NCBI GenBank assembly: GCA_020633655.1
Contig: JACKDF010000013.1
Span: 26,686-90,685 of the forward strand
DNA: 64,000 nt
Direction: 5' to 3'
From: Deferribacteres bacterium
GTDB taxonomy: Bacteria > Zhuqueibacterota > Zhuqueibacteria > Zhuqueibacterales > Geothermadaptataceae
Shown here: piece after piece, positions 43,168 to 51,241 of the stretch
How the letters are laid out: each line of letters opens with the position of its first letter
How positions within the stretch are numbered: position 1 is the stretch's first letter
The notes under the pieces: model-generated
What the model was told of the DNA's origin: nothing
Seen by the model: only the letters and a program-made list of their open reading frames with translations
Databases searched by the model: none
Program-made: the position numbers and the translations under genes

Positions 43168-43372
43168 TATCTCCTCCTAAAAGAGTTAGTATTATTTATA
43201 AAAGAAACAAATCGTTAAAAAAATAAGAATTAATAATATAACCTATTTTCAAAAAAATTCAATAATTTACTCAATATGTTCCTGTATTTTTATGCGTTTT
43301 TCGATACTTTTATAAGATGCAATCGCTACTCAAATTTGGTCAAAGGATTAAAAACATTTAAGTTCAGTTTAG

Positions 43373-43412
43373 TTCATAAACACCAAAATTGAACAGGGGA
43401 TCTCCCCTGTCC
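43373..43412 (+). repeat. Dispersed palindromic repeat, copy C
   Basis: TTCATAAACACCA, then ATTGAACAG and GGGATCTCCCCTGTCC match copy A closely. ACAGGGGA-TC-TCCCCTGT is a perfect palindrome at its core. It lies 18 bases before the start of the interrupted sugar-kinase gene, in its leader. Confidence 0.75.
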
Positions 43413-43430
43413 ATCGTTAGAGAGAAAACT

Positions 43431-44345
43431 ATGAAAATATGCGTGGATGTCCTCTGTATTGGTGCATCATCGTGGGATTTGGTGTGCTCTGTTCCCTATC
43501 ACCCCAGAGCAGATGAGAAAATGCTGGCGAATAATTTGATCATGTGTGGTGGTGGACCCGCATCGAATGCAGCAGTTGCCGTGAGTCGCTTAGGATTGGA
43601 ATCTGCTTTTATAGGCCGTCTCGGTCGAGATGTTTGGGGTGATATGCATTTGCAGGAATTGCAGGCGAACAGGGTTTGTACTGATTTTCTCCTACGAACA
43701 GATAGCGCAACCCCTTAATCCATAATTGTTGCCAAACCGAACGGCGAGCGATCGCTCATGAATTACACGGAGCCCAAAACTGAATTCCCGCTTGATGACA
43801 TCCAAAATCACCAAATCAGCACAAAAGTTGTGCTCGTCGATGGGCACGAGCCAGAGGTTTCACTTTATTTTTTGAAAGAGGCGAAGAAACACGGTATACC
43901 CACACTCCTTGATGCCGGGTCAGTACATCGGAGAACTCAATTGCTGCTCCCGGAAGTAAATCATCTGATTTGTTCCGAAAAATTTGCCCAGGATTTTACA
44001 GGAGAATCGAATGCGCAATTGGCACTCGATAAACTTTATCACCACAATCGTTCTGTTATCATAACTTGTGGTGAAGATGGGTTGATCTGGAAAAATGAAT
44101 TGGGAAATGGCGAGCTACCGGCATTTTCAATAAATGCAGTTGATACAACTGGAGCTGGCGATGCATTTCACGGTGCCTTCGCTGCGTGCCTTGTCAGACA
44201 AAAAACATGGGAATACAGTCTGAAATTTTCCCGTGCTGCCGCCGCATTGTGCTGCACTCATCTCGGTGGTCGATCTGGTTTACCGACTCAGGAGCAGGTT
44301 TTGGCATTTTTGCAGAACTTTCCGCAAAATGCAGAATTTGACTAA
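43431..44345 (+). pseudogene. PfkB-family sugar kinase interrupted by one in-frame stop
   Basis: Two open stretches, 43431-43718 and 43758-44345, are in the same frame and separated only by TAA at 43716-43718. Together they would encode about 304 residues, the usual ribokinase/PfkB length. The first part has VLCIGASSWDLV and the substrate-binding GGGPASNAAVAVSRLG; the second has the nucleotide and catalytic DTTGAGDAFHGAF. Reading through the stop, VAKPNGERSLMNY continues the fold. TCA or TTA to TAA would be a single-base change. A recent nonsense mutation or an assembly error is more likely than two genes; the second part has no credible ribosome binding site. TAA is not a selenocysteine codon. 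Substrate unknown. Confidence 0.85.
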
Positions 44346-44467
44346 TTCTGCAATTGAATATTAGCCTCAAAACTTGCAATATAAACCTTTGCTCTGACGC
44401 CCAACAACACTTGCTGTAAATACGTCAAATGGCTATTGAAAATTGCGTAACGGAAATTGTGTGGTGC

Positions 44468-44986
44468 TTATCCTTTTTCTTTTGTCGGATTTGCATTGTA
44501 TTGGGCGGATTTTCCCCGGGGAATGCTGAGACTTTGCCATTTCTCTCCGACAACATTTCGTCCTAAAAGAACGATTTGCCCAACATGATAACTCAAATGC
44601 GCCAGAGACCGGTGCAAAGCTTCAGTTACGGATAACTCAACACGACGGATGGTAACTATTTTATGCAAGTCATCATCCTTTAACGAATCGAGGGTATCGA
44701 AAAGGATGCTCCAGCTTTCATCCCAAGTTGCGAGCATTTCTGTTCTCGAAGTAAAACGTGGTTCAAATTCCAGGTCACGATTTCTCCACGATTTTTCGCC
44801 GTCAGAATTAAGAAAGTCCGTAAACCTGGACTTTAAATTACCGGCGATATGTCCAAAGAGAATCGAGATGGAATTATTTTCTTCCCCGAGCACAATTGTC
44901 AACTGTTCATCAGAAACCTGTTGCACAGTTTTTTCAGCTAACAATTTATAGCGTTTGTACTCGCTGATAATTGAATTAACGATCAT
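44468..44986 (-). CDS. DinB-like protein (DUF1572 type)
   Basis: The product of 172 residues is an all-helical DinB/YfiT-like four-helix protein. Possible metal-binding histidines are in FGHIAGN, ALHRSLAHLSYHVGQIVLLGR, matching the DUF1572 branch. DinB-like proteins include thiol-dependent transferases and enzymes of unknown role. It is the last gene of a minus-strand run, 12 bases after the methyltransferase. Confidence 0.8.
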   Translation of the reverse strand: MIVNSIISEYKRYKLLAEKTVQQVSDEQLTIVLGEENNSISILFGHIAGNLKSRFTDFLNSDGEKSWRNRDLEFEPRFTSRTEMLATWDESWSILFDTLDSLKDDDLHKIVTIRRVELSVTEALHRSLAHLSYHVGQIVLLGRNVVGEKWQSLSIPRGKSAQYNANPTKEKG

Positions 44987-44998
44987 TTTAGTTCCTTT

Positions 44999-45736
44999 TC
45001 AATAAGCACGAAAGATTTTCGTCGCCCAAAACCACGATTCATCCTGATTCAGCAGTTCAATTTGTCCATCTTTTTTAAGTTCTAACAATAAATCGAGATG
45101 GGGTACCAAATACGGTCCAAGAGGATACCATTCTTCGGCGATTTTTTCCACATGTTGAAAATTCTTATGTGCAGTGTCGAGAATTTTTGTCTGATTCGAT
45201 AATGTTAAAACGGGAAAAAAGAGCTGTCCGCCGGCATTAAGATATTTTTGCGCCTCAGATAAAACCTGAACGATCCAGCGTGTGCCGTCCCTGCCTGCTG
45301 CGCTGAGAATTTGTGAAGGATACCATCGTGAGCGGCGGGCAATCGGTTCAGCAATAGCCGCCACATCATCGATTATGAGATCAAACTTCATTTCAGTCCA
45401 TGGGGAAAACAGACTGCCACACCGGCAGTCGATTTGGCATTCCTGTGCTAAAGCATTTCGCTGAGTTAATGCTACCGCGGCTTCGCTAATATCCGATGCA
45501 TATATCTTTGTCCTTGGAAAGATCACCTTAGCCAGGGCAACAGCGACAATGCCGCAACCACATCCCAGATCAAGAGCAGAATTAATATGTTGCTTCGCAT
45601 GCATCCGCACAGCAGAAAGTAGCAAAGTCGTCGTACTTGTGGGCTTAAAAACATTTGGACCTGTTTCAATGACAAGCCCCGTATTATCGCCAAAATTCTC
45701 ATCTTTATAGACAAATGTTGTTTTTCGGCGCTTCAT
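44999..45736 (-). CDS. SAM-dependent methyltransferase, small-domain type
   Basis: The product of 245 residues has a SAM site (ALDLGCGCGIVAVALA, then YASDIS) preceded by PNVFKPTSTTTLLL, as in the MTS/PrmC-RsmC group. The catalytic NPPY position reads LIIDDVAAIAEP instead, so it is unlikely to methylate a glutamine or adenine amide-type target the usual way. The start follows the amidotransferase stop at once and the DinB-like gene follows 12 bases after. The substrate is unknown. Confidence 0.8.
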   Translation of the reverse strand: MKRRKTTFVYKDENFGDNTGLVIETGPNVFKPTSTTTLLLSAVRMHAKQHINSALDLGCGCGIVAVALAKVIFPRTKIYASDISEAAVALTQRNALAQECQIDCRCGSLFSPWTEMKFDLIIDDVAAIAEPIARRSRWYPSQILSAAGRDGTRWIVQVLSEAQKYLNAGGQLFFPVLTLSNQTKILDTAHKNFQHVEKIAEEWYPLGPYLVPHLDLLLELKKDGQIELLNQDESWFWATKIFRAY

Positions 45737-46600
45737 TTATTCAATTTTTAGTGGCATAAGGTGCACTTGTAAATCCGGTCTGATAATTACGAGGTGTTCT
45801 TCGGGAATTTTATGCCATTCATCCCGTCTGTTGGTTAATTTTTCGGAGACCACCAGTACAGATTTTTCAGAGCCACCGGTATCAGCCATGCGACAGACAC
45901 CATCTTCGCATTGAAAGAATCCGCCACTGGAATAATACAGTGTTGGTGACGCTACATGCACATTGGTGTCGTAGCGGCAGGCGATTATGTCCCTCCCATC
46001 GGTAATCGCCAGATTCAGGTAAAAATGAGCTTGAGGTTGGGTCTCACAGAAAATCTTTTTTAAAATGGCAATCGATTTAAACAAAGCAGCGACCAAATCC
46101 TCTGTGCTGTATCGTACCTTCTTCACTGCAAACAGGCAATTGAGAAATAAAGCGAAAAAATGTTCGGAATCCGTTTCACCGGAAAGCCATTCAAAAACAT
46201 TCTCCGACAACAGGTTGATTATTGTGCGTTTGATTTTTTTGAATCCTTCGATGCGTCCGTTATGCATCATCAAAAAAGGGCCATAGTGAAAGGGATGGCA
46301 ATTGGATTCGCAGACGGCGCCAACACTGGCATCACGGACATGGGCAAAAAAACATCCCGCCTTTGTTTTAGTGGCGATTGAGCGCAAGTTGCGATCATTC
46401 CAGGCTGGTTTCACGCTGACGTAGCGCACGGGCTCCGGTGATACATCCGGCACATACCATCCGATGCCAAAACCATCGCCATTCACCGGATCCTGCCGTT
46501 CCAATGCATGGTAGCTTTGGTGGATCAATGAATTTTGTGGCTGGAAGATGAGTTGATCCATGAGGATTGGTGTGCCTGCGTAAGCTAGAAATCTGCACAT
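45737..46600 (-). CDS. Class II glutamine amidotransferase (YafJ/EgtC-like)
   Basis: The product of 287 residues starts MCRFLAYAG; Cys2 becomes the N-terminal nucleophile after Met removal, which fixes the start at 46600 rather than at 46630. GDGFGIGWY, FFAHVRDAS, NCHPF and MMHNGRIEGF are the expected class II amidotransferase landmarks. These proteins hydrolyse the amide of glutamine or gamma-glutamyl compounds; EgtC acts in ergothioneine synthesis, but no EgtB or EgtD is here. It sits between the serine hydrolase (one-base gap) and the methyltransferase. Confidence 0.87.
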   Translation of the reverse strand: MCRFLAYAGTPILMDQLIFQPQNSLIHQSYHALERQDPVNGDGFGIGWYVPDVSPEPVRYVSVKPAWNDRNLRSIATKTKAGCFFAHVRDASVGAVCESNCHPFHYGPFLMMHNGRIEGFKKIKRTIINLLSENVFEWLSGETDSEHFFALFLNCLFAVKKVRYSTEDLVAALFKSIAILKKIFCETQPQAHFYLNLAITDGRDIIACRYDTNVHVASPTLYYSSGGFFQCEDGVCRMADTGGSEKSVLVVSEKLTNRRDEWHKIPEEHLVIIRPDLQVHLMPLKIE

Positions 46601-46601
46601 A

Positions 46602-48116
46602 TTATTCCCGGATAAACGTGAGTGGATCATAAAATTTCACTGTCAACTCCTGAACATTGCCATCCGGATTTAAACGGAATTGCAAAAAGGTCACCGGCTC
46701 CATGTCACTTATGGGATTTATCCAATGCACACGAAATGTATCGTGATGCCAGTGTTCCAAAGGTCCCCGGTGCCGGACATTATAATCAAAAAAGAGGCTG
46801 CTATCATTAAGCGTTATTTTCGCCGGACCTGAGGAAAGCGATGAATAGGTTCCAACATAATCTGTTAAAGGCAATGATGCTGTTGTATTGAGATGCCGTT
46901 CACTGCGTAATTTTTCTTCTTTTGCTACCATACGCGATTTCTGTCGTTCTTCCATTTCGAGATAGATTTTATTCCAGTCACGACCTTCGATACCGAGGAA
47001 TTGATCGAGCAAAGTGTAGCTCAGAATAACATGCACCATTGTCGGCGCACGATTGGTGAGAACAATAACGCCAAGCTTTTTCTCCGGTAGCATTATTTGC
47101 CGCGATATCATTCCCGACATACCGCCGCCATGCCCAACAGATTTGTAACCGTTATATTCTGAAATTCCCCATCCAAGCCCATAGCCATTGAAATTTGTAT
47201 GCAATTCCTCGCTGGCGAGTTTTGAGATACGCAGGGGAATTTGCACGCGCTGCATCTCGTTCACCAGACTTTCCGGCAAAATTCTTTTGTCACCAAACAT
47301 ACCGCCATTCATGTTTACAATCATCCATTTCGTCATATCACTCACGCTGGAATTTATAGCGGCCGCCGGTGCGATATTGTCCAAAAAATCATAGGGTATC
47401 ACTTGCAAGGGGCCAAAATCGACGCTTTCGTGCGGACTGGCTACATTGTCTTTGCCTTCAAGATCGCGGATACTGAGCCAGGTATTATCCATTCCCAAAG
47501 GTTCAAAAAACTTTTCCCGCATGGCATCATCCCAGCTTTGACTGGTTATGGCCGGAATCATCTCGCCAGCGACCAGGTACATTAAATTCTGATACTGGAA
47601 ATGACTTCGAAAAGATTGTGTTGGTTCAAGATAACGCAAACGTGCAATTATTTCATCCCTTGAGAGTGTATGCCCGATCCAGAGGTGATCGCCACCGAAA
47701 GTCGAAAGTCCACTACGGTGTGTAAGCACATCACGAAAACTGAGATTACGAGAAACATAGGGATCGAACATGGCAAAACCGGGACGGTAATCGCAGATCG
47801 GATCGTCCCATTGAATTTTTCCTTCATGCTCAAGCAAACCCAGCAACGCCGCTGTAAAGGCTTTGGTATTAGAGGCCACAGCGAACAGTGTATTTCGATC
47901 AATTTTATCAGGTTTACCCAAAGCTCGTACGCCATATCCCTGGGCAAAAACAACTTTGTCTCCCTGCACAACAGCTACGGCTGCACCGGGTGTCTGCCAG
48001 TCGTTTAAAACCTGCTTCGCATATTTATTGAAATCTTTTGAGGGCTGCGCATTTAAGAAGTGAAAAAAAATGACATACAAAGCAAAGGTGATACTGAACG
48101 CTGTGATTTTTTTCAT
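46602..48116 (-). CDS. Serine hydrolase (class C beta-lactamase-related) with DUF3471-like tail
   Basis: The product of 504 residues has a signal peptide, so it should be periplasmic or extracellular. The catalytic motifs of the beta-lactamase/D-aminopeptidase family are SNTK (SxxK), YQN (Y-x-N) and HGGG, with PGAAVAVVQGDKVVFAQGYG at the start of the domain. A C-terminal domain of about 110 residues resembles the DUF3471 domain that follows many such hydrolases. The real substrate is probably a peptide or ester rather than a beta-lactam. The start follows AAGGAG. It heads the run that continues into the amidotransferase, methyltransferase and DinB-like genes. Confidence 0.87.
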   Translation of the reverse strand: MKKITAFSITFALYVIFFHFLNAQPSKDFNKYAKQVLNDWQTPGAAVAVVQGDKVVFAQGYGVRALGKPDKIDRNTLFAVASNTKAFTAALLGLLEHEGKIQWDDPICDYRPGFAMFDPYVSRNLSFRDVLTHRSGLSTFGGDHLWIGHTLSRDEIIARLRYLEPTQSFRSHFQYQNLMYLVAGEMIPAITSQSWDDAMREKFFEPLGMDNTWLSIRDLEGKDNVASPHESVDFGPLQVIPYDFLDNIAPAAAINSSVSDMTKWMIVNMNGGMFGDKRILPESLVNEMQRVQIPLRISKLASEELHTNFNGYGLGWGISEYNGYKSVGHGGGMSGMISRQIMLPEKKLGVIVLTNRAPTMVHVILSYTLLDQFLGIEGRDWNKIYLEMEERQKSRMVAKEEKLRSERHLNTTASLPLTDYVGTYSSLSSGPAKITLNDSSLFFDYNVRHRGPLEHWHHDTFRVHWINPISDMEPVTFLQFRLNPDGNVQELTVKFYDPLTFIRE

Positions 48117-48209
48117 CAGGTCTCCTTTTCTGAGGCGTTGATTTGATATACGGAAGATCAAGATAAATAAATTTAGGCGTGCAAATTATTGGATGCAATC
48201 AATTTATTA

Positions 48210-48818
48210 TTACCCACGCACAGCATGTTGCATATTTTCCAATTCATCGATTAGTGGTGTGATCTCCTTCAGGTTTTTATGGCGTTTTTTCAACCAGCCC
48301 CAAAGCGTTATAAATAGAATCCAGGTATAGGTTATTGCATACACGATTATTTTCGTTTGCAGGTCTTTCTCTGCAAGAACAATTTGGAAATAAGCCGTGA
48401 AAATAAGGCCAAGACAAACTGCGTATAGTGGTAAATAGATAGCAGTCAACCACATACTAAATTTAAGTTTGCGAATAACACGCGTACTAAAAGATAGAAA
48501 ATCCGTGCTGAAATCCGGTGTTTTCCAAAACAAAACCTGATACCAGAAAAGCACTAAACTCAACGACAGTAAAATAAACAAGGCTATAAGACTGCCATAA
48601 AATAACGGCTCACGATGCGACGAAGTTGACCATACCAAACCGAGAACGATAAAAACAAGCGCAAAAAGTATACTGAGCACTAGATTAGTAAACACAATTT
48701 TCTTTTGCCGTTTTTTCAGATTTGCAAACAATAAAGAACCACTCTCCAGGGAAATTGGTTCCTCAGTGGTGATTTTGCCCCAATCCTGTTGCAGTTCATC
48801 AAATTTATCCATTTTCAT
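48210..48818 (-). CDS. Membrane partner of the ECF sigma factor (putative anti-sigma)
   Basis: The product of 202 residues has a cytoplasmic N-terminal segment of about 35 residues and then four membrane helices in two hairpins. It overlaps the end of the ECF sigma gene by 14 bases, the usual position for an anti-sigma factor. There is no zinc-type HxxxCxxC motif. It may bind the sigma factor in the membrane, or be a cotranscribed protein of other function. Confidence 0.65.
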   Translation of the reverse strand: MKMDKFDELQQDWGKITTEEPISLESGSLLFANLKKRQKKIVFTNLVLSILFALVFIVLGLVWSTSSHREPLFYGSLIALFILLSLSLVLFWYQVLFWKTPDFSTDFLSFSTRVIRKLKFSMWLTAIYLPLYAVCLGLIFTAYFQIVLAEKDLQTKIIVYAITYTWILFITLWGWLKKRHKNLKEITPLIDELENMQHAVRG

Positions 48819-49311
48819 ACAACCTCAATAACGTTTTCTTTATGCGATTGATTTTCACACCGACATGGCTGGTGCTGATACCCAGAATCTCAGCAATTTC
48901 TTTATACTGAAGGCCCTCGAATACGAAACTTATGATGAGTCGCTCCTCCTTTTTTAATTTTTGAATACAGAGCAGCAATTTGTCAACCCGCTTCTGCTCC
49001 AATGTGTACTCGTGTCCCGGATCATCAATTATGTCAAGTGGCATATCCCCCGAAAACATGTCGCGATGTGTACGTGTTTTTTTGTTAAAAGTGATCGTTG
49101 TATTCAAGGTTACCCGATACAGCCAGGTCGTCAATTTCGCTCTGTTATCAAACCGATCCAGACTCAACCAGATATTAAGCAAAACTTCCTGGAACAAATC
49201 ATCAACGGCGTCTTTTTCATACAGATAGGCAGAACAGATACGATAGATTTTATCCTTATGCTCTGCCAGAATTTCTTTAAATAATTTATTTTTATCTCGA
49301 ACAGAATGCAT
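48805..49311 (-). CDS. ECF-family RNA polymerase sigma factor
   Basis: The product of 168 residues has sigma region 2 (IYRICSAYLYEKDAVDDLFQEVLLNIW, Asp-Leu-Phe-Gln-Glu) and region 4 (KLKKEERLIISFVFEGLQYKEIAEILGISTSHVGVKINRIKK), with the short linker typical of ECF factors. It would direct RNA polymerase to a small regulon, held in check by the membrane protein it overlaps. Two copies of a 14-bp direct repeat lie just upstream of its start and may be its own control region. Confidence 0.92.
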   Translation of the reverse strand: MHSVRDKNKLFKEILAEHKDKIYRICSAYLYEKDAVDDLFQEVLLNIWLSLDRFDNRAKLTTWLYRVTLNTTITFNKKTRTHRDMFSGDMPLDIIDDPGHEYTLEQKRVDKLLLCIQKLKKEERLIISFVFEGLQYKEIAEILGISTSHVGVKINRIKKTLLRLYENG

Positions 49312-49322
49312 TTGTTTTTCTC

Positions 49323-49382
49323 ATGCCATATCCTACTACCCATTAAATGAAGCCTGAGTATATCATTAATGCGATATCCTAC
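49323..49382 (-). promoter_or_regulatory. Direct repeat upstream of the ECF sigma gene
   Basis: On the minus strand GTAGGATATGGCAT (49323-49336) and GTAGGATATCGCAT (49369-49382) are 13 of 14 identical and 46 bases apart. They lie about 12-72 bases before the sigma ATG and after the stop of the neighbouring hydrolase. They look like a tandem operator or twin promoter element. Confidence 0.6.
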
Positions 49383-49404
49383 GGGCTATTTGGTAAATCG
49401 TTTA

Positions 49405-50286
49405 TCAATCCAGGTTCGCAATAAAAGCATCAATTTCGGCAAAAAAGGCGTTGGCATTGTCTAACATAATAAAATGAGAAGCATTTTCAACAACAACCAG
49501 CGTGGCCGATTTCCATTGATGGTACTGATCTTTATAAATGTTTAATTTTTCATTCAGTTTTTCATTTTCAGTTGAATTGATTTCATCCATCCACCCAGTC
49601 AAAACAAGACCGGGAACTTCAATTTCCGAGACATCATCGCGCAAGTCCGTGGACATAAGTTCGTACATCGTCGTGCCGAGGGTTCGCCTGTCCGAACGCA
49701 TGGATTGCCCAATAAGCGCCTCGAGAAAATCTTCATTTTTCAACATGCTCTTGATTGTCATATTCTGTGTAATTGCGAATGAAGTACTGTCCAATGAAGT
49801 AAAGTAGGTTTTCATCATGCTGTAAGCATTTTTTGCAACAGCTTCCGTCATTTGCGGCGCAGATGCTCCTGCCAGGAAAGGCAATGCATCGACAATGATG
49901 AGTTTATCCACAAGCTGCTTATTTTCTGCAGCCATCCACATCGCTAGAAATCCACCAACGCTGTGCCCCATAAGAATGCTGTTTTCTGTTTTCGTCCGTT
50001 TGATATAGGTGACAAGGCTGTCTTTAAGTACAGGTAGAATCGAATCTGAGGCAAGGGGCGTTATGCCAGCGTATCCGGCAAGCGTGAACACATGCAGGCG
50101 GTGCGTTGACCGGTATTTTTTCACAGTTGCTTGCCAAACTTCACCGGAGCAAGCGGCTCCAGGAAGAAGGTACATTGCAGGTCCGGAACCATGAACTTCT
50201 ACTTTAAAAGCAGGTGTTTCCTGCGAAATGACATTGGTTTTTGCAATAAGAATAGACAATAAGAAAAAAAAGATATTGGTTTTCAT
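49405..50286 (-). CDS. Secreted alpha/beta hydrolase
   Basis: The product of 293 residues has a signal peptide ending NVISQ and an alpha/beta-hydrolase domain with YLLPGAACSG (oxyanion region), nucleophile elbow GHSVGGF and a late NASHFIML histidine. The acid is probably in the GWMDE segment. The start at 50286 follows AAGGAG; the frame runs on to 50373 but that stretch is not needed. It lies upstream of the sigma factor on the same strand with a gap of about 90 bases. Substrate unknown. Confidence 0.83.
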   Translation of the reverse strand: MKTNIFFFLLSILIAKTNVISQETPAFKVEVHGSGPAMYLLPGAACSGEVWQATVKKYRSTHRLHVFTLAGYAGITPLASDSILPVLKDSLVTYIKRTKTENSILMGHSVGGFLAMWMAAENKQLVDKLIIVDALPFLAGASAPQMTEAVAKNAYSMMKTYFTSLDSTSFAITQNMTIKSMLKNEDFLEALIGQSMRSDRRTLGTTMYELMSTDLRDDVSEIEVPGLVLTGWMDEINSTENEKLNEKLNIYKDQYHQWKSATLVVVENASHFIMLDNANAFFAEIDAFIANLD

Positions 50287-50446
50287 ACGAAACTCCTTCT
50301 GATAGTAATTGAATTTCCTCTTTAGTATGAAAACCACGCAATTTATTACATGGAAAATTAAAAATAATGACACTCAGGTACAAATTCATGCGAAATAAAA
50401 ATTGAGGCAGGCGAAAAATTGAACAAATAATGAGGTGGACGACTGC

Positions 50447-51238
50447 TTATTCTTCTTTTATGGTTTTGCGGGAGTGCATCAAAAGGATGAGTCTTTCACG
50501 CAGTTCTTCTGCAGTAATATTCAGGGTTAACTGCCCTTCAAACGCAACACTTATCTGGCCACGTTCTTCAGATACGATGATGACGAGGGCATCAGATTCT
50601 TCTGTTATGCCGAGGCCGGCACGATGGCGTGTTCCAAGGGACGAATCAAAATTTTTATCCTGACTTAATGGGAGAATACACTTGGCCGCTTCGATCAGAT
50701 TATCCTGAATGATAACCGCACCATCATGCAGAGGCGAGCGCGGATTGAAAATCGAAACGAGAAGTGGAGCAGAGACTTCCGCTTGCAGCCGTGTACCGGT
50801 CTCCACAATGGCTTTCAAGCCGGTGTTGCGCAGCATTACGATAAGCCCACCATAGCTATGTCTCGCCAGTTGTGAAACACCGGTTACCACCTCCTCAACG
50901 ATCTGTTCTGAAGTGCCTTTGATCAGCATGCGGATGAGCCGTGTTTGCCCCAAATGAATGAGCATACGCCGCAGCTCCGGTTGAAACAAGACAACGAATC
51001 CAACCAACCACACCGTACGCAGGTTTTCAAAAAGCCAGCTCATGCTCACCATATTAAATACCTGGGCCAACACTGAAGCAAAAAGTATGACCAGCAAACC
51101 CATCCCCATTTGTGCTGCCCTTGTTCCACGCAGAAAAAAATACAATTTGTAGAGAATGTAGGACAAAATTAGCACGTCAAGGACATCGATGACAGTGACT
51201 TCGATAAAAAATATTTTAAAAAGTGTTCCTTTAATCAT
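50447..51238 (-). CDS. cdaA: Diadenylate cyclase (c-di-AMP synthase)
   Basis: The product of 263 residues has three N-terminal membrane helices and a DAC domain with the two catalytic motifs LHDGAVII (DGA) and LGTRHRAGLG (RHR). CdaA makes c-di-AMP from two ATP and links osmotic and cell-wall control. It ends the tilS-hpt-ftsH-TPR-folP-cdaA run, starting three bases after folP. A YbbR-type regulator (CdaR), the usual partner downstream in Firmicutes, is not next to it; a hydrolase follows after 160 bases. Confidence 0.95.
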   Translation of the reverse strand: MIKGTLFKIFFIEVTVIDVLDVLILSYILYKLYFFLRGTRAAQMGMGLLVILFASVLAQVFNMVSMSWLFENLRTVWLVGFVVLFQPELRRMLIHLGQTRLIRMLIKGTSEQIVEEVVTGVSQLARHSYGGLIVMLRNTGLKAIVETGTRLQAEVSAPLLVSIFNPRSPLHDGAVIIQDNLIEAAKCILPLSQDKNFDSSLGTRHRAGLGITEESDALVIIVSEERGQISVAFEGQLTLNITAEELRERLILLMHSRKTIKEE

Positions 51239-51241
51239 TTT

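Noticed and set aside
43716..43718. In-frame stop in the PfkB gene as a recoding site
   Set aside because: The codon is TAA, not TGA or TAG, and no recoding hairpin is visible; a plain nonsense change or sequencing error is simpler.
44468..46600. Ergothioneine biosynthesis cluster
   Set aside because: An EgtC-like amidotransferase is present, but the methyltransferase is not of the EgtD type and the DinB-like protein lacks the sulfatase-modifying domain of EgtB.
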